A DNA stretch of 64,000 nucleotides from Nonomuraea sediminis (GTDB taxonomy: Bacteria; Actinomycetota; Actinomycetes; Streptosporangiales; Streptosporangiaceae), in the NCBI RefSeq assembly GCF_018531495.1, contig NZ_JAHDTI010000018.1, forward strand, positions 124,001 through 188,000, in the 5' to 3' direction. Every line of letters starts with the position of its first letter. Position 1 is the first letter of the stretch. The notes beneath the pieces were generated by a model, which worked only from the letters and a program-made list of their open reading frames with translations, was not told the DNA's origin and did no database searches. The position numbers were made by a program, and so were the translations under genes. This document shows, piece by piece, positions 39,582 to 47,603 of the stretch.

Positions 39582-39773
39582 GTGAGCGTGACGCTGGCCG
39601 GTCTGCAGGGCGTGTACGGCAGGCATTGGGAGATCTTCTGCAGCCTGGGCCGGTGGTACGCGGTGCAGTTCTGCTGGCGGAAGTGCCGCGACCCGCTGCA
39701 CGGATCGCGGCATATCCTGCTCGCCGGCAGCCTCGAGGCACTCGCCGCTCGCCTGGAGCGGACCGCCAGGTAG
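39582..39773 (+). CDS. Small conserved-type actinobacterial protein, unknown function
   Basis: 63 residues beginning with a GTG (SVTLAGLQGVYGRHWEI) and ending LAGSLEALAARLERTAR. The order of a W-x-I start, a central WYA segment and a final leucine-rich helix recalls small orphan proteins common in Streptomyces and relatives. It has three cysteines (FCS, FCW, KCR). AGGAG lies about 8 nt before the start. No function is known. Confidence 0.6.
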   Translation: MSVTLAGLQGVYGRHWEIFCSLGRWYAVQFCWRKCRDPLHGSRHILLAGSLEALAARLERTAR

Positions 39774-39794
39774 GAATGCCGCTGCGAGCAGGCG

Positions 39795-40274
39795 TTACTG
39801 GCAGCGGTAGCCGTTGTCGTCACAGCAGGAGTCGACCGCTCGGACCTCGATCTCGTTCCCGCCGCCGCGTGCGGCGTCCACGAACTCCACGCCGATGACG
39901 CGACTGCCCACGCGCTTGGCGGCGTGGATGCCCTCGCACTGGCACTGTTTGAGCAGGGCAGTCGACCATCCGGCCTGGTCGAAGCGGACCCGGGCCTTGC
40001 CGGCACCGAGCCAGGACCGCAGGGAGACAGTGAGCGAAGCCCCGTTGTTGGCGCTGTCACAGCCGTTCCACGTGTCGACCGACGCGCGGTCCGAGGCGGG
40101 CAGCACCGGGTCGATGGCCGCCAGGTACAGCGCGGTCTCCCGTTCGGCCCGGTCGAGGCAGATCCGGCCGCCCTCGTCGTCGCTCGCGGCGCCCCACAGT
40201 GAAGCCGCCGCGACGACGAGGGCGACGACCAGGGTCGTCATGCCGAGGACCAGGGCGACGAGCAGGGACCTCAT
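39795..40274 (-). CDS. Secreted or membrane-anchored Cys-rich protein, unknown function
   Basis: 159 residues. An N-terminal hydrophobic segment (about 3-27) acts as signal or anchor, and the outer part has seven cysteines: ICLD, GCDS, KQCQCEG and SCCDDNGYRC. These could form disulfides. Its ATG at 40274 overlaps the P450 stop (ATGA), so it is coupled to the P450 gene, although the link between a secreted protein and a cytosolic oxidase is unclear. I do not recognise the family. Confidence 0.7.
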   Translation of the reverse strand: MRSLLVALVLGMTTLVVALVVAAASLWGAASDDEGGRICLDRAERETALYLAAIDPVLPASDRASVDTWNGCDSANNGASLTVSLRSWLGAGKARVRFDQAGWSTALLKQCQCEGIHAAKRVGSRVIGVEFVDAARGGGNEIEVRAVDSCCDDNGYRCQ

Positions 40275-41485
40275 GCGAGCGTGTAGCGGATGGGCAGGCG
40301 CTTGAGGCCGCCGACGAACGTGGTGGCGACCCACTCCGGCTTGCCGGCGAGCTCGATCGAGGCCAGGCGCGGGATGAGCTCGGTGAAGATGGCCTTGGCC
40401 TCCATGCGCGCCAGCGCCGCCCCGAGGCAGTAGTGGGCGCCGAAGCCGAAGGCCAGATGCCGGTTGGGGTTGCGTCCCACGTCGAAGCGGAAGGGGTCGT
40501 CGAAGACCTCCTCGTCCCTGTTGGCCGACGGGTAGCACAGCAGCAGGGAGTCCCCCGCCTTGATCGGCACCCCGCGCAGCTCGTAGTCCCGCGTCGCCGT
40601 ACGCATGAACTCCTTGACCGGCGTCACCCAGCGGATCATCTCGTCCACGGCGTAGGGCATCAGCTCCGGCTGCCGGCGCAGCCGTTCCAGCTGGTCGGGA
40701 TGCTCGATCAGGGCGTGCAGCCCGCCGGCGATGGTCGAGCTGGTGGTGTCGTGCCCGGCGGTGGCGATGATCACGTAGTAGGAGGCGGTGTCGAGGTCGT
40801 TCAGCCCGCCGTTGGCGATGGCCGAGGCCAGGTCGTCGGTGGGGTGGGCGCGCCTGGACGCGGTCAGCTCCTGGAAGTAGGCGAAGAAGTCCATGAGCAC
40901 CGACAGCTGCTCCTCGGCCGTGGTGCCGCGCCGCCGTTCTGAGTCGGCGCCGCCGAACAGCTCCTGCGTGAGCCGGAGCATCCGCGGGAAGTCGCTCTCG
41001 GGCAGCCCGAGCAGCGACAGGATGACGTAGAGCGGGTAGTGGGCGGCGATGTCGTTGGCGAAGTCGCACTCGCCGCCGTATTCGACCAGCAGGTCGGCGT
41101 ACCGCCTGGCCAGCTCGTCGATGCGCGCCTGCATCCTGCGCATCGCGGCGGGCTTGAACCAGTCGGCCCCGATGGCGCGGAAGACCTTGTGGTCGGGGTC
41201 GTCGATGTGGACCAGCGTGCGCAGCGCCATCCCGGAGGCGGCCATCTGTTCCTCGGTCGCCTTCGGCGTCAGCAGCGGGCGCGGGGCGTTGAGGAACAGC
41301 TCGTGCTGCCGCTCGATCTCCAGGACGTCGGCGTGCTTGGTCACCGCCCAGAACGGCCGGTAGCCGGGCCCGTCCACCCGGTGCACCGGCGAGGTGGCGC
41401 GCAGCCGGGTGCAGGCCTGGTGTAACCGGTCCTCGTCCGCGTATGCCGTGGCGTCGATCAGCGTCAGCCCCGGATCATCGAGCAC
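40271..41485 (-). CDS. Cytochrome P450
   Basis: 404 residues, typical of soluble bacterial P450s. The oxygen-binding helix is ATAGHDTTSSTIAG (about 240-253), the ExxR pair is in DEMIRWVTP (about 285), and the haem cysteine lies in FGFGAHYCLGAALARME (about 350). It is a monooxygenase. The following ALDH and ADH gene products suggest a hydroxylation-then-oxidation route for an alkyl, terpene or aromatic side chain. No ferredoxin or reductase gene is nearby. The GTG start overlaps the ALDH gene by 11 nt. Confidence 0.93.
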   Translation of the reverse strand: MLDDPGLTLIDATAYADEDRLHQACTRLRATSPVHRVDGPGYRPFWAVTKHADVLEIERQHELFLNAPRPLLTPKATEEQMAASGMALRTLVHIDDPDHKVFRAIGADWFKPAAMRRMQARIDELARRYADLLVEYGGECDFANDIAAHYPLYVILSLLGLPESDFPRMLRLTQELFGGADSERRRGTTAEEQLSVLMDFFAYFQELTASRRAHPTDDLASAIANGGLNDLDTASYYVIIATAGHDTTSSTIAGGLHALIEHPDQLERLRRQPELMPYAVDEMIRWVTPVKEFMRTATRDYELRGVPIKAGDSLLLCYPSANRDEEVFDDPFRFDVGRNPNRHLAFGFGAHYCLGAALARMEAKAIFTELIPRLASIELAGKPEWVATTFVGGLKRLPIRYTLA

Positions 41486-42872
41486 GGTGGACCACCTGGA
41501 TCTCGGTGAAGCCGAGCAGCCCCCACGTGCCGTTCTCGACGCCGACGCCGCTCCACTTGAAGCCGCCGAACGGCTGGGCGGGCGAGAGCGCCAGATGCGT
41601 GTTGACCCAGGCGGTGCCGCATTCGAGCCGCCCGGCCACCTCGGCGGCGCGGTCGGCGTCGGTGCCCCAGACCGAGCCGGAGAGGCCGAAGTGGGTGCCG
41701 TTGGCCCGCTCGAGCGCGTCGTCCAGGTCCCGGTAGGACACCACGGGCAGCGCGGGGCCGAACTGCTCCTCGTCCACGATCCGCGCGCCGTCCGACAGCC
41801 CGGCCAGGATGGTGGGCTCGAAGAAGAAGCCGGGCCCGTCCATCGGCTTGCCGCCGGCCGCGGCCCGCGCGCCGTTGGCCAGCGCGTCGGCGACCAGCTC
41901 GCTGACCCGCTCGTACTGCGGCTTGTTGTTGATCGGCCCGTACTGCACGCCCTCGGTCATCCCGTCGCCCACCTTGGCCGCGCGAGCCTGTACGGCCAGC
42001 GCCTCGACGACGTCGTCATACAGCCGCTCGGGCACGTAGACGCGCTTGATGGCCGAGCAGACCTGGCCGTTGTTCTGGAAGGCTCCGGCGAACAGCTTGG
42101 CCGCCACCGCCTCGGGGTCCACGTCGTCCAGCAGGATGGCCGGGTCGTTGCCGCCGAGCTCCAGCGTGAGCCGCTTCAGGTCGGGTGCCGCGGCGGCGGC
42201 GACCTTCTTGCCCGTCGCGACCGAGCCGGTGAAGCTGATCTTGCGGGGCACCGGGTGCCCGGTCATCCAGGCGCCCAGGGCGTCACCGCCGCTGACCACG
42301 TTGAGCACGCCGGGCGGCAGCACCTCGCTCAGCACCTCGCCCATCGCCAGCGTCGACAGCGGCGTGAACGGGGAGGGCTTGAGCACCATCGTGTTGCCCG
42401 CGAGCAACGCGGGCGCGATCTTCCAGCTGGCCAGGATGAGCGGGTAGTTCCACGGGGTGATCGCGGCGACCACACCCATGGGCCGCCGTACGACCTCGAC
42501 CAGGGCGCTGGCGTCGTCCTGGATGACCTCCCTGGGCATCTCCAGGTCGGCGAAGTGCTTGAGCCAGATGGCCGCCCCGATCACCTCGAACGTGGCGTCC
42601 TGCAGGGGTTTGCCCTGCTCGGCGGTGAGGATCGGGGCCAGCTCGGCCGACCTGGCCATGAGCAGGTCGCCGGCCGCGTGCAGCGCCTTGCGGCGGGCCG
42701 CCTCGTCCGTCCTCCAGCTCCTGTACGCCTCGGCGGCGGCGGACATGGCCTGGTCGAGCTGGTCGTGGGTGCATTCGGGCGCCTGCGCGTGGACCTCGCC
42801 GGTCGCGGGGTTGACCACGCCGAAGGTGTCCTTGGTCGCGACGCGAGCGCCGCCGATCGTCATGGACTGCAC
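41475..42872 (-). CDS. Aldehyde dehydrogenase family protein
   Basis: 465 residues. The general-base glutamate is in TLELGGNDP (about residue 240) and the catalytic cysteine in NNGQVCSAIKRVYV (about 275). The NAD-binding FTGSVATGKK and the C-terminal PFGGFKWSGVG are present. It oxidises an aldehyde to an acid, probably the product of the ADH encoded just upstream. The GTG at 42872 has GGAG 6 nt upstream; ATG 42863 is an alternative. It lies between ADH and P450 genes in one operon. Confidence 0.93.
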   Translation of the reverse strand: MQSMTIGGARVATKDTFGVVNPATGEVHAQAPECTHDQLDQAMSAAAEAYRSWRTDEAARRKALHAAGDLLMARSAELAPILTAEQGKPLQDATFEVIGAAIWLKHFADLEMPREVIQDDASALVEVVRRPMGVVAAITPWNYPLILASWKIAPALLAGNTMVLKPSPFTPLSTLAMGEVLSEVLPPGVLNVVSGGDALGAWMTGHPVPRKISFTGSVATGKKVAAAAAPDLKRLTLELGGNDPAILLDDVDPEAVAAKLFAGAFQNNGQVCSAIKRVYVPERLYDDVVEALAVQARAAKVGDGMTEGVQYGPINNKPQYERVSELVADALANGARAAAGGKPMDGPGFFFEPTILAGLSDGARIVDEEQFGPALPVVSYRDLDDALERANGTHFGLSGSVWGTDADRAAEVAGRLECGTAWVNTHLALSPAQPFGGFKWSGVGVENGTWGLLGFTEIQVVHRAR

Positions 42873-42885
42873 GATGGGCTCCTGT

Positions 42886-43914
42886 TCATGGCAGCAGGAC
42901 GGGCTTGACGACCTCGCCGCTCAGCGACGCGGCCTCGGCCCGGTCGATCTCGGCGAGCGGGAAGGTGGTGACGAGCCGGTCGAAGGGAAACCTGCCCTGC
43001 TTCCACAGCTCGATCATGCGCGGGATGAACGTCTGGGGTACGGCGCCGCCCTCCAGGATCCCCATGACGGTCTTGCCGCCGGACAGCGCGTTGCCGTTCA
43101 GCACGAGGTCGCCCTGGCCGATGCCGACGAGCCCGCACACCCCCGTGGGGCGCAGCGCGTTGACGGCGGCGGCGATGACCGAGGGGACTCCGGTGGTGTC
43201 GAAGGCGTACTGGACGCCGGAAACCTCGGCGGCGTCGGTGCAGGTGTGGGTGGCGCCGAGCTCCCTGGCCAGTTCGAGCCGGCTCTCGTGCAGGTCGACC
43301 GCGATGATCGTGGTCGCCCCCGCCACCCTGGCCGCCATGACGGCCGCGAGCCCGACGGCTCCGGCGCCGAAGACGGCGATGCTCGACCCCGCGGCCACCT
43401 TGAGCGCCAGCAGCACCGAGGCGGCCCCGGTCTGGATGCCGCAGCCCAGCGGCCCCATGATCTCGAGCGGCACGTCCTGGTCGATCGGCACCACGTTGCG
43501 CACGCCGGCGATGGCGTGCGAGGCGAAGGAGGACTGCTGGAACCAGCCGCTGAGCACGCCGCCGACCGGGCCCTCGGTGGCCGACAGGTTGCGCGGGAAG
43601 AACGTGTCGCAGTAGGCGGGGTTCGCCTCCCTGCAGTTGACGCAGTCGCCGCAGGAGTCGAAGGAGAGCACCACGTGCTGCCCCTGCTCGATCCCCGTGA
43701 CGCCGGGCCCGACGGCCTCGACGACGCCGGACCCCTCGTGCCCGAGGATCACCGGCGTCGGCACCAGCCCCGCCCTGCCGAGCAGGTCGGTGTGGCAGAA
43801 GCCCACCCCCGCGATCCTTACCAGCACCTGGCCGGGACCGGGTCCCGCCAGCTCCAGCTTCTCGATCGCGTACGGCTCCGCGGCCGAGCGCAGGACGGCG
43901 GCCTCGATCTGCAT
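42886..43914 (-). CDS. Zinc-dependent alcohol dehydrogenase (aryl/geraniol type)
   Basis: 342 residues of the medium-chain family. The catalytic zinc ligands are in GFCHTDLLGR and GHEGSGVVEAVG, structural zinc cysteines in CGDCVNCREANPAYC, and the nucleotide fold has GAGAVGLAAV. The start MQIEAAVLRSAAEPY resembles benzyl-alcohol and geraniol dehydrogenases. It would oxidise the alcohol made by the P450. The ATG at 43914 is used; the frame remains open upstream but is antisense or out of phase with the real tetR gene. A degenerate copy of the TetR operator lies about 60 nt upstream. Confidence 0.9.
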   Translation of the reverse strand: MQIEAAVLRSAAEPYAIEKLELAGPGPGQVLVRIAGVGFCHTDLLGRAGLVPTPVILGHEGSGVVEAVGPGVTGIEQGQHVVLSFDSCGDCVNCREANPAYCDTFFPRNLSATEGPVGGVLSGWFQQSSFASHAIAGVRNVVPIDQDVPLEIMGPLGCGIQTGAASVLLALKVAAGSSIAVFGAGAVGLAAVMAARVAGATTIIAVDLHESRLELARELGATHTCTDAAEVSGVQYAFDTTGVPSVIAAAVNALRPTGVCGLVGIGQGDLVLNGNALSGGKTVMGILEGGAVPQTFIPRMIELWKQGRFPFDRLVTTFPLAEIDRAEAASLSGEVVKPVLLP

Positions 43915-43975
43915 CGACGACTCCTGGGGGGCAGGTCCCGAAAATAGAATGGGATTCTGGTCAACTATGAAACCG

Positions 43976-43992
43976 ACCGCGCGTACAGTCAA
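43976..43992 (-). promoter_or_regulatory. Second, degenerate TetR operator ahead of adh
   Basis: ACCGCGCGTACAGTCAA matches the tetR-promoter site ACCGTACGTACGGTCAA (44660-44676) at 14 of 17 positions. It overlaps the tetR stop codon and precedes the ADH start by about 60 nt. It suggests the same regulator controls the catabolic genes. Confidence 0.55.
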
Positions 43993-44648
43993 GCCGACAC
44001 GGCGCGCAGGCACTCCCAGACGACGGGCACGAGATTCGCCCCAGGATCGGCCCACTGTCTGAGGCAGAGCCGGTCGAGCAGCAGGCCGCCCAGGAACACG
44101 TCCACGAAGCCGGCGCCCACCTCCTCGGGGGTCCTGGGTCCCGCGGCGTCGTACCAGACCCACATCCACTGCAGCGAGCCGAACAGCTGCAGCGTGGCCA
44201 GCTCGGCGTCGACCTGGCGGAAGACGCCCAGCTCGATCCCGCGGCGCACCTCGGCAGCGACCAGGTCCCTGACCTGGCGGCGCAGCCTCCTGGCCGCGCC
44301 CAGCTCGGGTTCGGCCGCCAGCTGCCCGACCTCCCGCTGCGAGGCGACGGTCGCGGGCCCGGCCAGCGTGTGCACGATGACGAAGGCGTGGATCACGGCG
44401 GCCAGGCGTTCGTGCGGCGCGGGCAGCCGCTGCCACATCAGCGCGACGGCCTCCAGCTGGCGGCGTGCGAAGCCCTCCTCCAGCTCGCGCAGCATCCCGG
44501 CCTTGGTGCCGAAGTGGTGCACGATCGTGCCCTTGGACAGGCCGAGTTCGTCGGCGATGTCGCCGAGGTTGGTCCGCTCGTAGCCGCGCTCGGCGACGTG
44601 GCGGATGAACGTCTCGAGAATCTCGCCACGTCTGCCACTTCTCGACAT
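43989..44648 (-). CDS. TetR-family transcriptional regulator
   Basis: 219 residues. The N-terminal helix-turn-helix (about 8-55) has ILETFIRHVAERGYERTNLG and LGLSKGTIVHHFGTKAGML. The C-terminal ligand domain is of the fatty-acid/steroid-responsive style, with LRQWADPGANLVP at the end. The ATG at 44648 lies directly behind a perfect 14-bp palindrome, so autoregulation is likely. It precedes ADH, ALDH and P450 on the same strand and is their probable local repressor. Confidence 0.9.
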   Translation of the reverse strand: MSRSGRRGEILETFIRHVAERGYERTNLGDIADELGLSKGTIVHHFGTKAGMLRELEEGFARRQLEAVALMWQRLPAPHERLAAVIHAFVIVHTLAGPATVASQREVGQLAAEPELGAARRLRRQVRDLVAAEVRRGIELGVFRQVDAELATLQLFGSLQWMWVWYDAAGPRTPEEVGAGFVDVFLGGLLLDRLCLRQWADPGANLVPVVWECLRAVSA

Positions 44649-44659
44649 AGCGTGATTTA

Positions 44660-44673
44660 ACCGTACGTACGGT
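44660..44673 (-). promoter_or_regulatory. TetR operator (perfect palindrome)
   Basis: ACCGTACGTACGGT is a perfect 14-bp palindrome flanked by TTGA on the minus strand, which forms a -35-like TTGACC. It lies 11 nt ahead of the tetR ATG and reaches towards the end of the SIMPL gene upstream. Confidence 0.7.
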
Positions 44674-44677
44674 CAAG

Positions 44678-45280
44678 TCAGAAGGCGTAGACGACGCGGA
44701 CGGCGACCGAAAGGGTCGCGCGGCCGGGGCTGACGGAGTCCTTGGCCTCGGCGGCGGCCAGCATGAGCGGCTGCGGGCCCGAGCGGACCTCCTCGGTGAC
44801 CGACACCACCTGCCCGAGTGGGCGCCCGGCGAGCTCGGCGTACTGCCCGGCCCTGGCCGTGGCGTCGGCGAAGGCGCGGGCGCGGGCCTGGACCAGCGCC
44901 TGCCCGGGGTCGGAGACCTCGAACGTCACGCCGTTGAGCCGGGCCTCCTCGCCCACCCCGGCGACCGTGTCGATCACCCGGTCGGCCGTGGACAGGTCGC
45001 GGACGACCGCCTCGACGCCCTGCGCCGCCCGGTATCCGGCGATCTTCGGGTAGGCCTCGTACTCGGGCCCGAGCGACAGCTCGGTGGTCCGCACGTCCCC
45101 GGCCGCGATCCCGGCGGCGCGCAGCGCCTCGGCCAGCCTGGCGGCGGCCTGCCTTACCGCGGCGAAGGCCTCGCCCGCGGAGGCCTTGCGCACCTCGACC
45201 CCGGCGTTGAGCCGCATGACGTCGGGCGCGGCCGTGACCGCTCCCTCACCGACGACGGTTATCTGCTGATCCACGTCCAC
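44678..45280 (-). CDS. SIMPL (DUF541) domain protein
   Basis: 200 residues made up of one SIMPL domain. It starts with ITVVGEGAVTAAPDVMRLNA and ends with SVAVRVVYAF, both characteristic. No signal peptide is visible, unlike many periplasmic members, so it is probably cytosolic. The function is unclear; related proteins (for example BP26/OMP28) form ring-like assemblies. The GTG at 45280 is used; a GTG two codons later is possible. It follows the kinase gene by 19 nt. Confidence 0.82.
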   Translation of the reverse strand: MDVDQQITVVGEGAVTAAPDVMRLNAGVEVRKASAGEAFAAVRQAAARLAEALRAAGIAAGDVRTTELSLGPEYEAYPKIAGYRAAQGVEAVVRDLSTADRVIDTVAGVGEEARLNGVTFEVSDPGQALVQARARAFADATARAGQYAELAGRPLGQVVSVTEEVRSGPQPLMLAAAEAKDSVSPGRATLSVAVRVVYAF

Positions 45281-45299
45281 CCCCTCGATCGTGAGCCGG

Positions 45300-47546
45300 C
45301 TACGGCGTGCCCCTGCTGTAACGGAAGCCCATCTTGTCGAACTCCGTCTTGGACGACGCCGTCGCGAGCTCCTTGACGACCTGCCCCTTCAGATCGATCA
45401 CAACCGCCTCGGTCCCGGTGCCCTTGGCCCGCCAGGCGGCCAGATGGTCGTCGTCCCACCAGCCGATCAGCCGCTCGCTCTTGAACGGCACGACGACCGG
45501 CGTACCGTCGCCCGAGGTCGGGCGGACGCAGATCGACTCGCCGCCGGCGGTGCAGTGGGCCAGGAAGCGCGACCCGGTGGGCGAGACGTCGTCGCCCTCC
45601 ACCCAGACGGGGGAGCCCACGTCGGTGAGGGATCGCACGGGGTTGCCCTTGAGGTCGAAGAACTTCATCTTGCCCGACACCCAGGTGCCCACCGACTGCC
45701 CGTCGGCGTCCCAGAAGAAGCGCCACTCCCCCGCGCCCTTCTCCTTGACCTCGAAGATCTGGCCGGTGCCCGCCTCGATGTCGATGATGCCGTAGCCGTA
45801 CTCGACGCTGGAGGAGGTGGTGGCCTTGTAGAGCGTGACCAGGCCCAGCTTGCCGTCGGGCGACCAGCGCGGCGTGGTCGGGAAGATCGGGGCCGCGCTG
45901 AGCTTGACGGACTTCTTCGCGCCCGAGCCGTGGTCGATCACCGACACCTGCGCGTAGTGGTCGCTGGTGTAGTCGACGTCGGTGGCCAGTGCCTTGGTGC
46001 CGTCGCTGTTCAGCGCGTACTCGAAGTAGCGGGAGTTGAGCTGGAAGTCCTCGCCGTGGCGCACGTAGACGCGCTTGCCGCTGTCGATGCTGTAGGAGAC
46101 CAGCTTGAGGGGGTCGGCGTCGCTCTCCTGGATCCGCACCGAGCTGCCGGGCAGCGCGATCGTCCGGCCTGCCGTCGAGGGGACGGACGGGGTCGGCGTG
46201 GGGGTGGGGGTGGGCGTCGTCTCGGTCGACGTGGAGGCGGTGGGGGTCGGGGTCGGGGAGGGGGTGGGCAGGGTGGCGAGCCGTACCGCTAACAGCGTGC
46301 CCGCGGCGCCCAGGGCCAGCGCGCCCGTGACGGCGCCCGCTACGATCCACCCGATCGGGCGCTTGCGGGTCGGCTGGGTGCGCATCGGCGGCGGCAACTG
46401 GTACGGCAGGCCGCTGGGAGCCCCCTGCGGCGGGACCGGCCCCGACAGGTGCTGCCCGACCGTCCCGGAGACCATCGGCCCCTGCGCCATCCGCGTCCCG
46501 TGCGGCCCCAGCCCGGCCCCGTGCGGACCCGCCCCACCCTGGGGGCCTGAAGGCCCGGGAGGACGAGCAGGCCCGTGCGGCCCGGACACCGGACCCCGCT
46601 GCCCGGAAGCCGGACCGTGGGGGCCGGAAGCCGGGCCGTGAGGGCCTGACGGGTGGCCGGGGGCGGGGGTGGAGGCGATGGCGGTGCCCTGGGCGAGGAG
46701 GCCCGGGGCGGCGGCGGGCGGGGTGACGGCGCCGGGGGCGTGGCCGAGCAGGCGCATCAGGGCCTGGCCCGCGCTCGGGCGCCGCATGGGGTCCTTGGCC
46801 AGGCAGTCCGCCACGAGCCCGCGCAGCGCCGGATCGGCGATGACGCTCACGTCGGCGTCGGTGTTCATGATCCGGTTGACCACCGCGGGCAGGCTGTCGT
46901 GCCCGAACGGCGGCTGCCCCGAGGCGGCGTACAGCAGCGTGCACGCCCAGGCGAACATGTCCGCGGGCGGCCCGGGGCTGGCCTCGCTGAGCTGCTCGGG
47001 CGCCATGAACGAGGGCGTGCCGATGGCGGTGGCGGTCAGCGTCGAGGTCAGGTCGAGCGCCCGCGCGATGCCGAAGTCGATCACGCGCGGCCCGTCGGAG
47101 GCCAGCACCACGTTCGACGGCTTGAAGTCGCGGTGCACGATGCCCGCCTGGTGGATGGCGACCAGCGCGGTGACCGTCCCGATGGCCAGCCGGTGCAGCG
47201 ACGCCCCCGAGCGCGGCCCCTGGGTGCGCACCACCTCGGCCAGCGTCGGCCCGTCGATGTACTCGCTGACGATGTACGGCCGGCCGTCCACCAGCCCGGT
47301 CTCCACGACCTGCGCGGTGCAGAAGGGCGCCACCCGGCGGGCCAGCGCCACCTCGCGCACGAACCGCTCCGACGCCTCGTGGTCCCCCGCCAGGTCCGCG
47401 CGCAGCAGCTTGACCGCGACCTTGGCACCGTCCGGAGCCGTGGCGAGGTAGACGGTCCCCTGCCCGCCCTCGCCCAGCCGCCCGCTCAGGGCGTACTCCC
47501 CCACGGTCTCGGGATCCCCTGGCCGCAGGGCCGAGAGGTCCGACAT
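45300..47546 (-). CDS. Ser/Thr protein kinase with extracellular beta-propeller-like domain
   Basis: 748 residues. The kinase domain (about 15-270) has GEGGQG, VAVKLL, HRDFKPSN and DFG. A Pro/Gly linker of repeated GPHGPAS-like units (about 310-370), one span (about 395-415) and a TPTPTP-rich outer stalk follow. The last ~290 residues hold repeats such as RWSPDGKLGLV and VSPTGSRFLAH, as in TolB/WD40-like propellers. It would sense an extracellular ligand and signal inside. The ATG at 47546 (MSDLSALRPG) is used; an earlier in-frame start at 47579 has no better site. Confidence 0.87.
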   Translation of the reverse strand: MSDLSALRPGDPETVGEYALSGRLGEGGQGTVYLATAPDGAKVAVKLLRADLAGDHEASERFVREVALARRVAPFCTAQVVETGLVDGRPYIVSEYIDGPTLAEVVRTQGPRSGASLHRLAIGTVTALVAIHQAGIVHRDFKPSNVVLASDGPRVIDFGIARALDLTSTLTATAIGTPSFMAPEQLSEASPGPPADMFAWACTLLYAASGQPPFGHDSLPAVVNRIMNTDADVSVIADPALRGLVADCLAKDPMRRPSAGQALMRLLGHAPGAVTPPAAAPGLLAQGTAIASTPAPGHPSGPHGPASGPHGPASGQRGPVSGPHGPARPPGPSGPQGGAGPHGAGLGPHGTRMAQGPMVSGTVGQHLSGPVPPQGAPSGLPYQLPPPMRTQPTRKRPIGWIVAGAVTGALALGAAGTLLAVRLATLPTPSPTPTPTASTSTETTPTPTPTPTPSVPSTAGRTIALPGSSVRIQESDADPLKLVSYSIDSGKRVYVRHGEDFQLNSRYFEYALNSDGTKALATDVDYTSDHYAQVSVIDHGSGAKKSVKLSAAPIFPTTPRWSPDGKLGLVTLYKATTSSSVEYGYGIIDIEAGTGQIFEVKEKGAGEWRFFWDADGQSVGTWVSGKMKFFDLKGNPVRSLTDVGSPVWVEGDDVSPTGSRFLAHCTAGGESICVRPTSGDGTPVVVPFKSERLIGWWDDDHLAAWRAKGTGTEAVVIDLKGQVVKELATASSKTEFDKMGFRYSRGTP

Positions 47547-47603
47547 CGCAACCCCCACGTATGCGTCTTTTCCCGCCATTCTGGTGGGTCGCCGCGCTCC
47601 GCG

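Noticed and set aside
43915..44676. Apparent fusion of a long upstream frame to the ADH
   Set aside because: The real product of this DNA is the TetR regulator in another minus-strand frame, with clear helix-turn-helix and own operator; the ADH begins at 43914.
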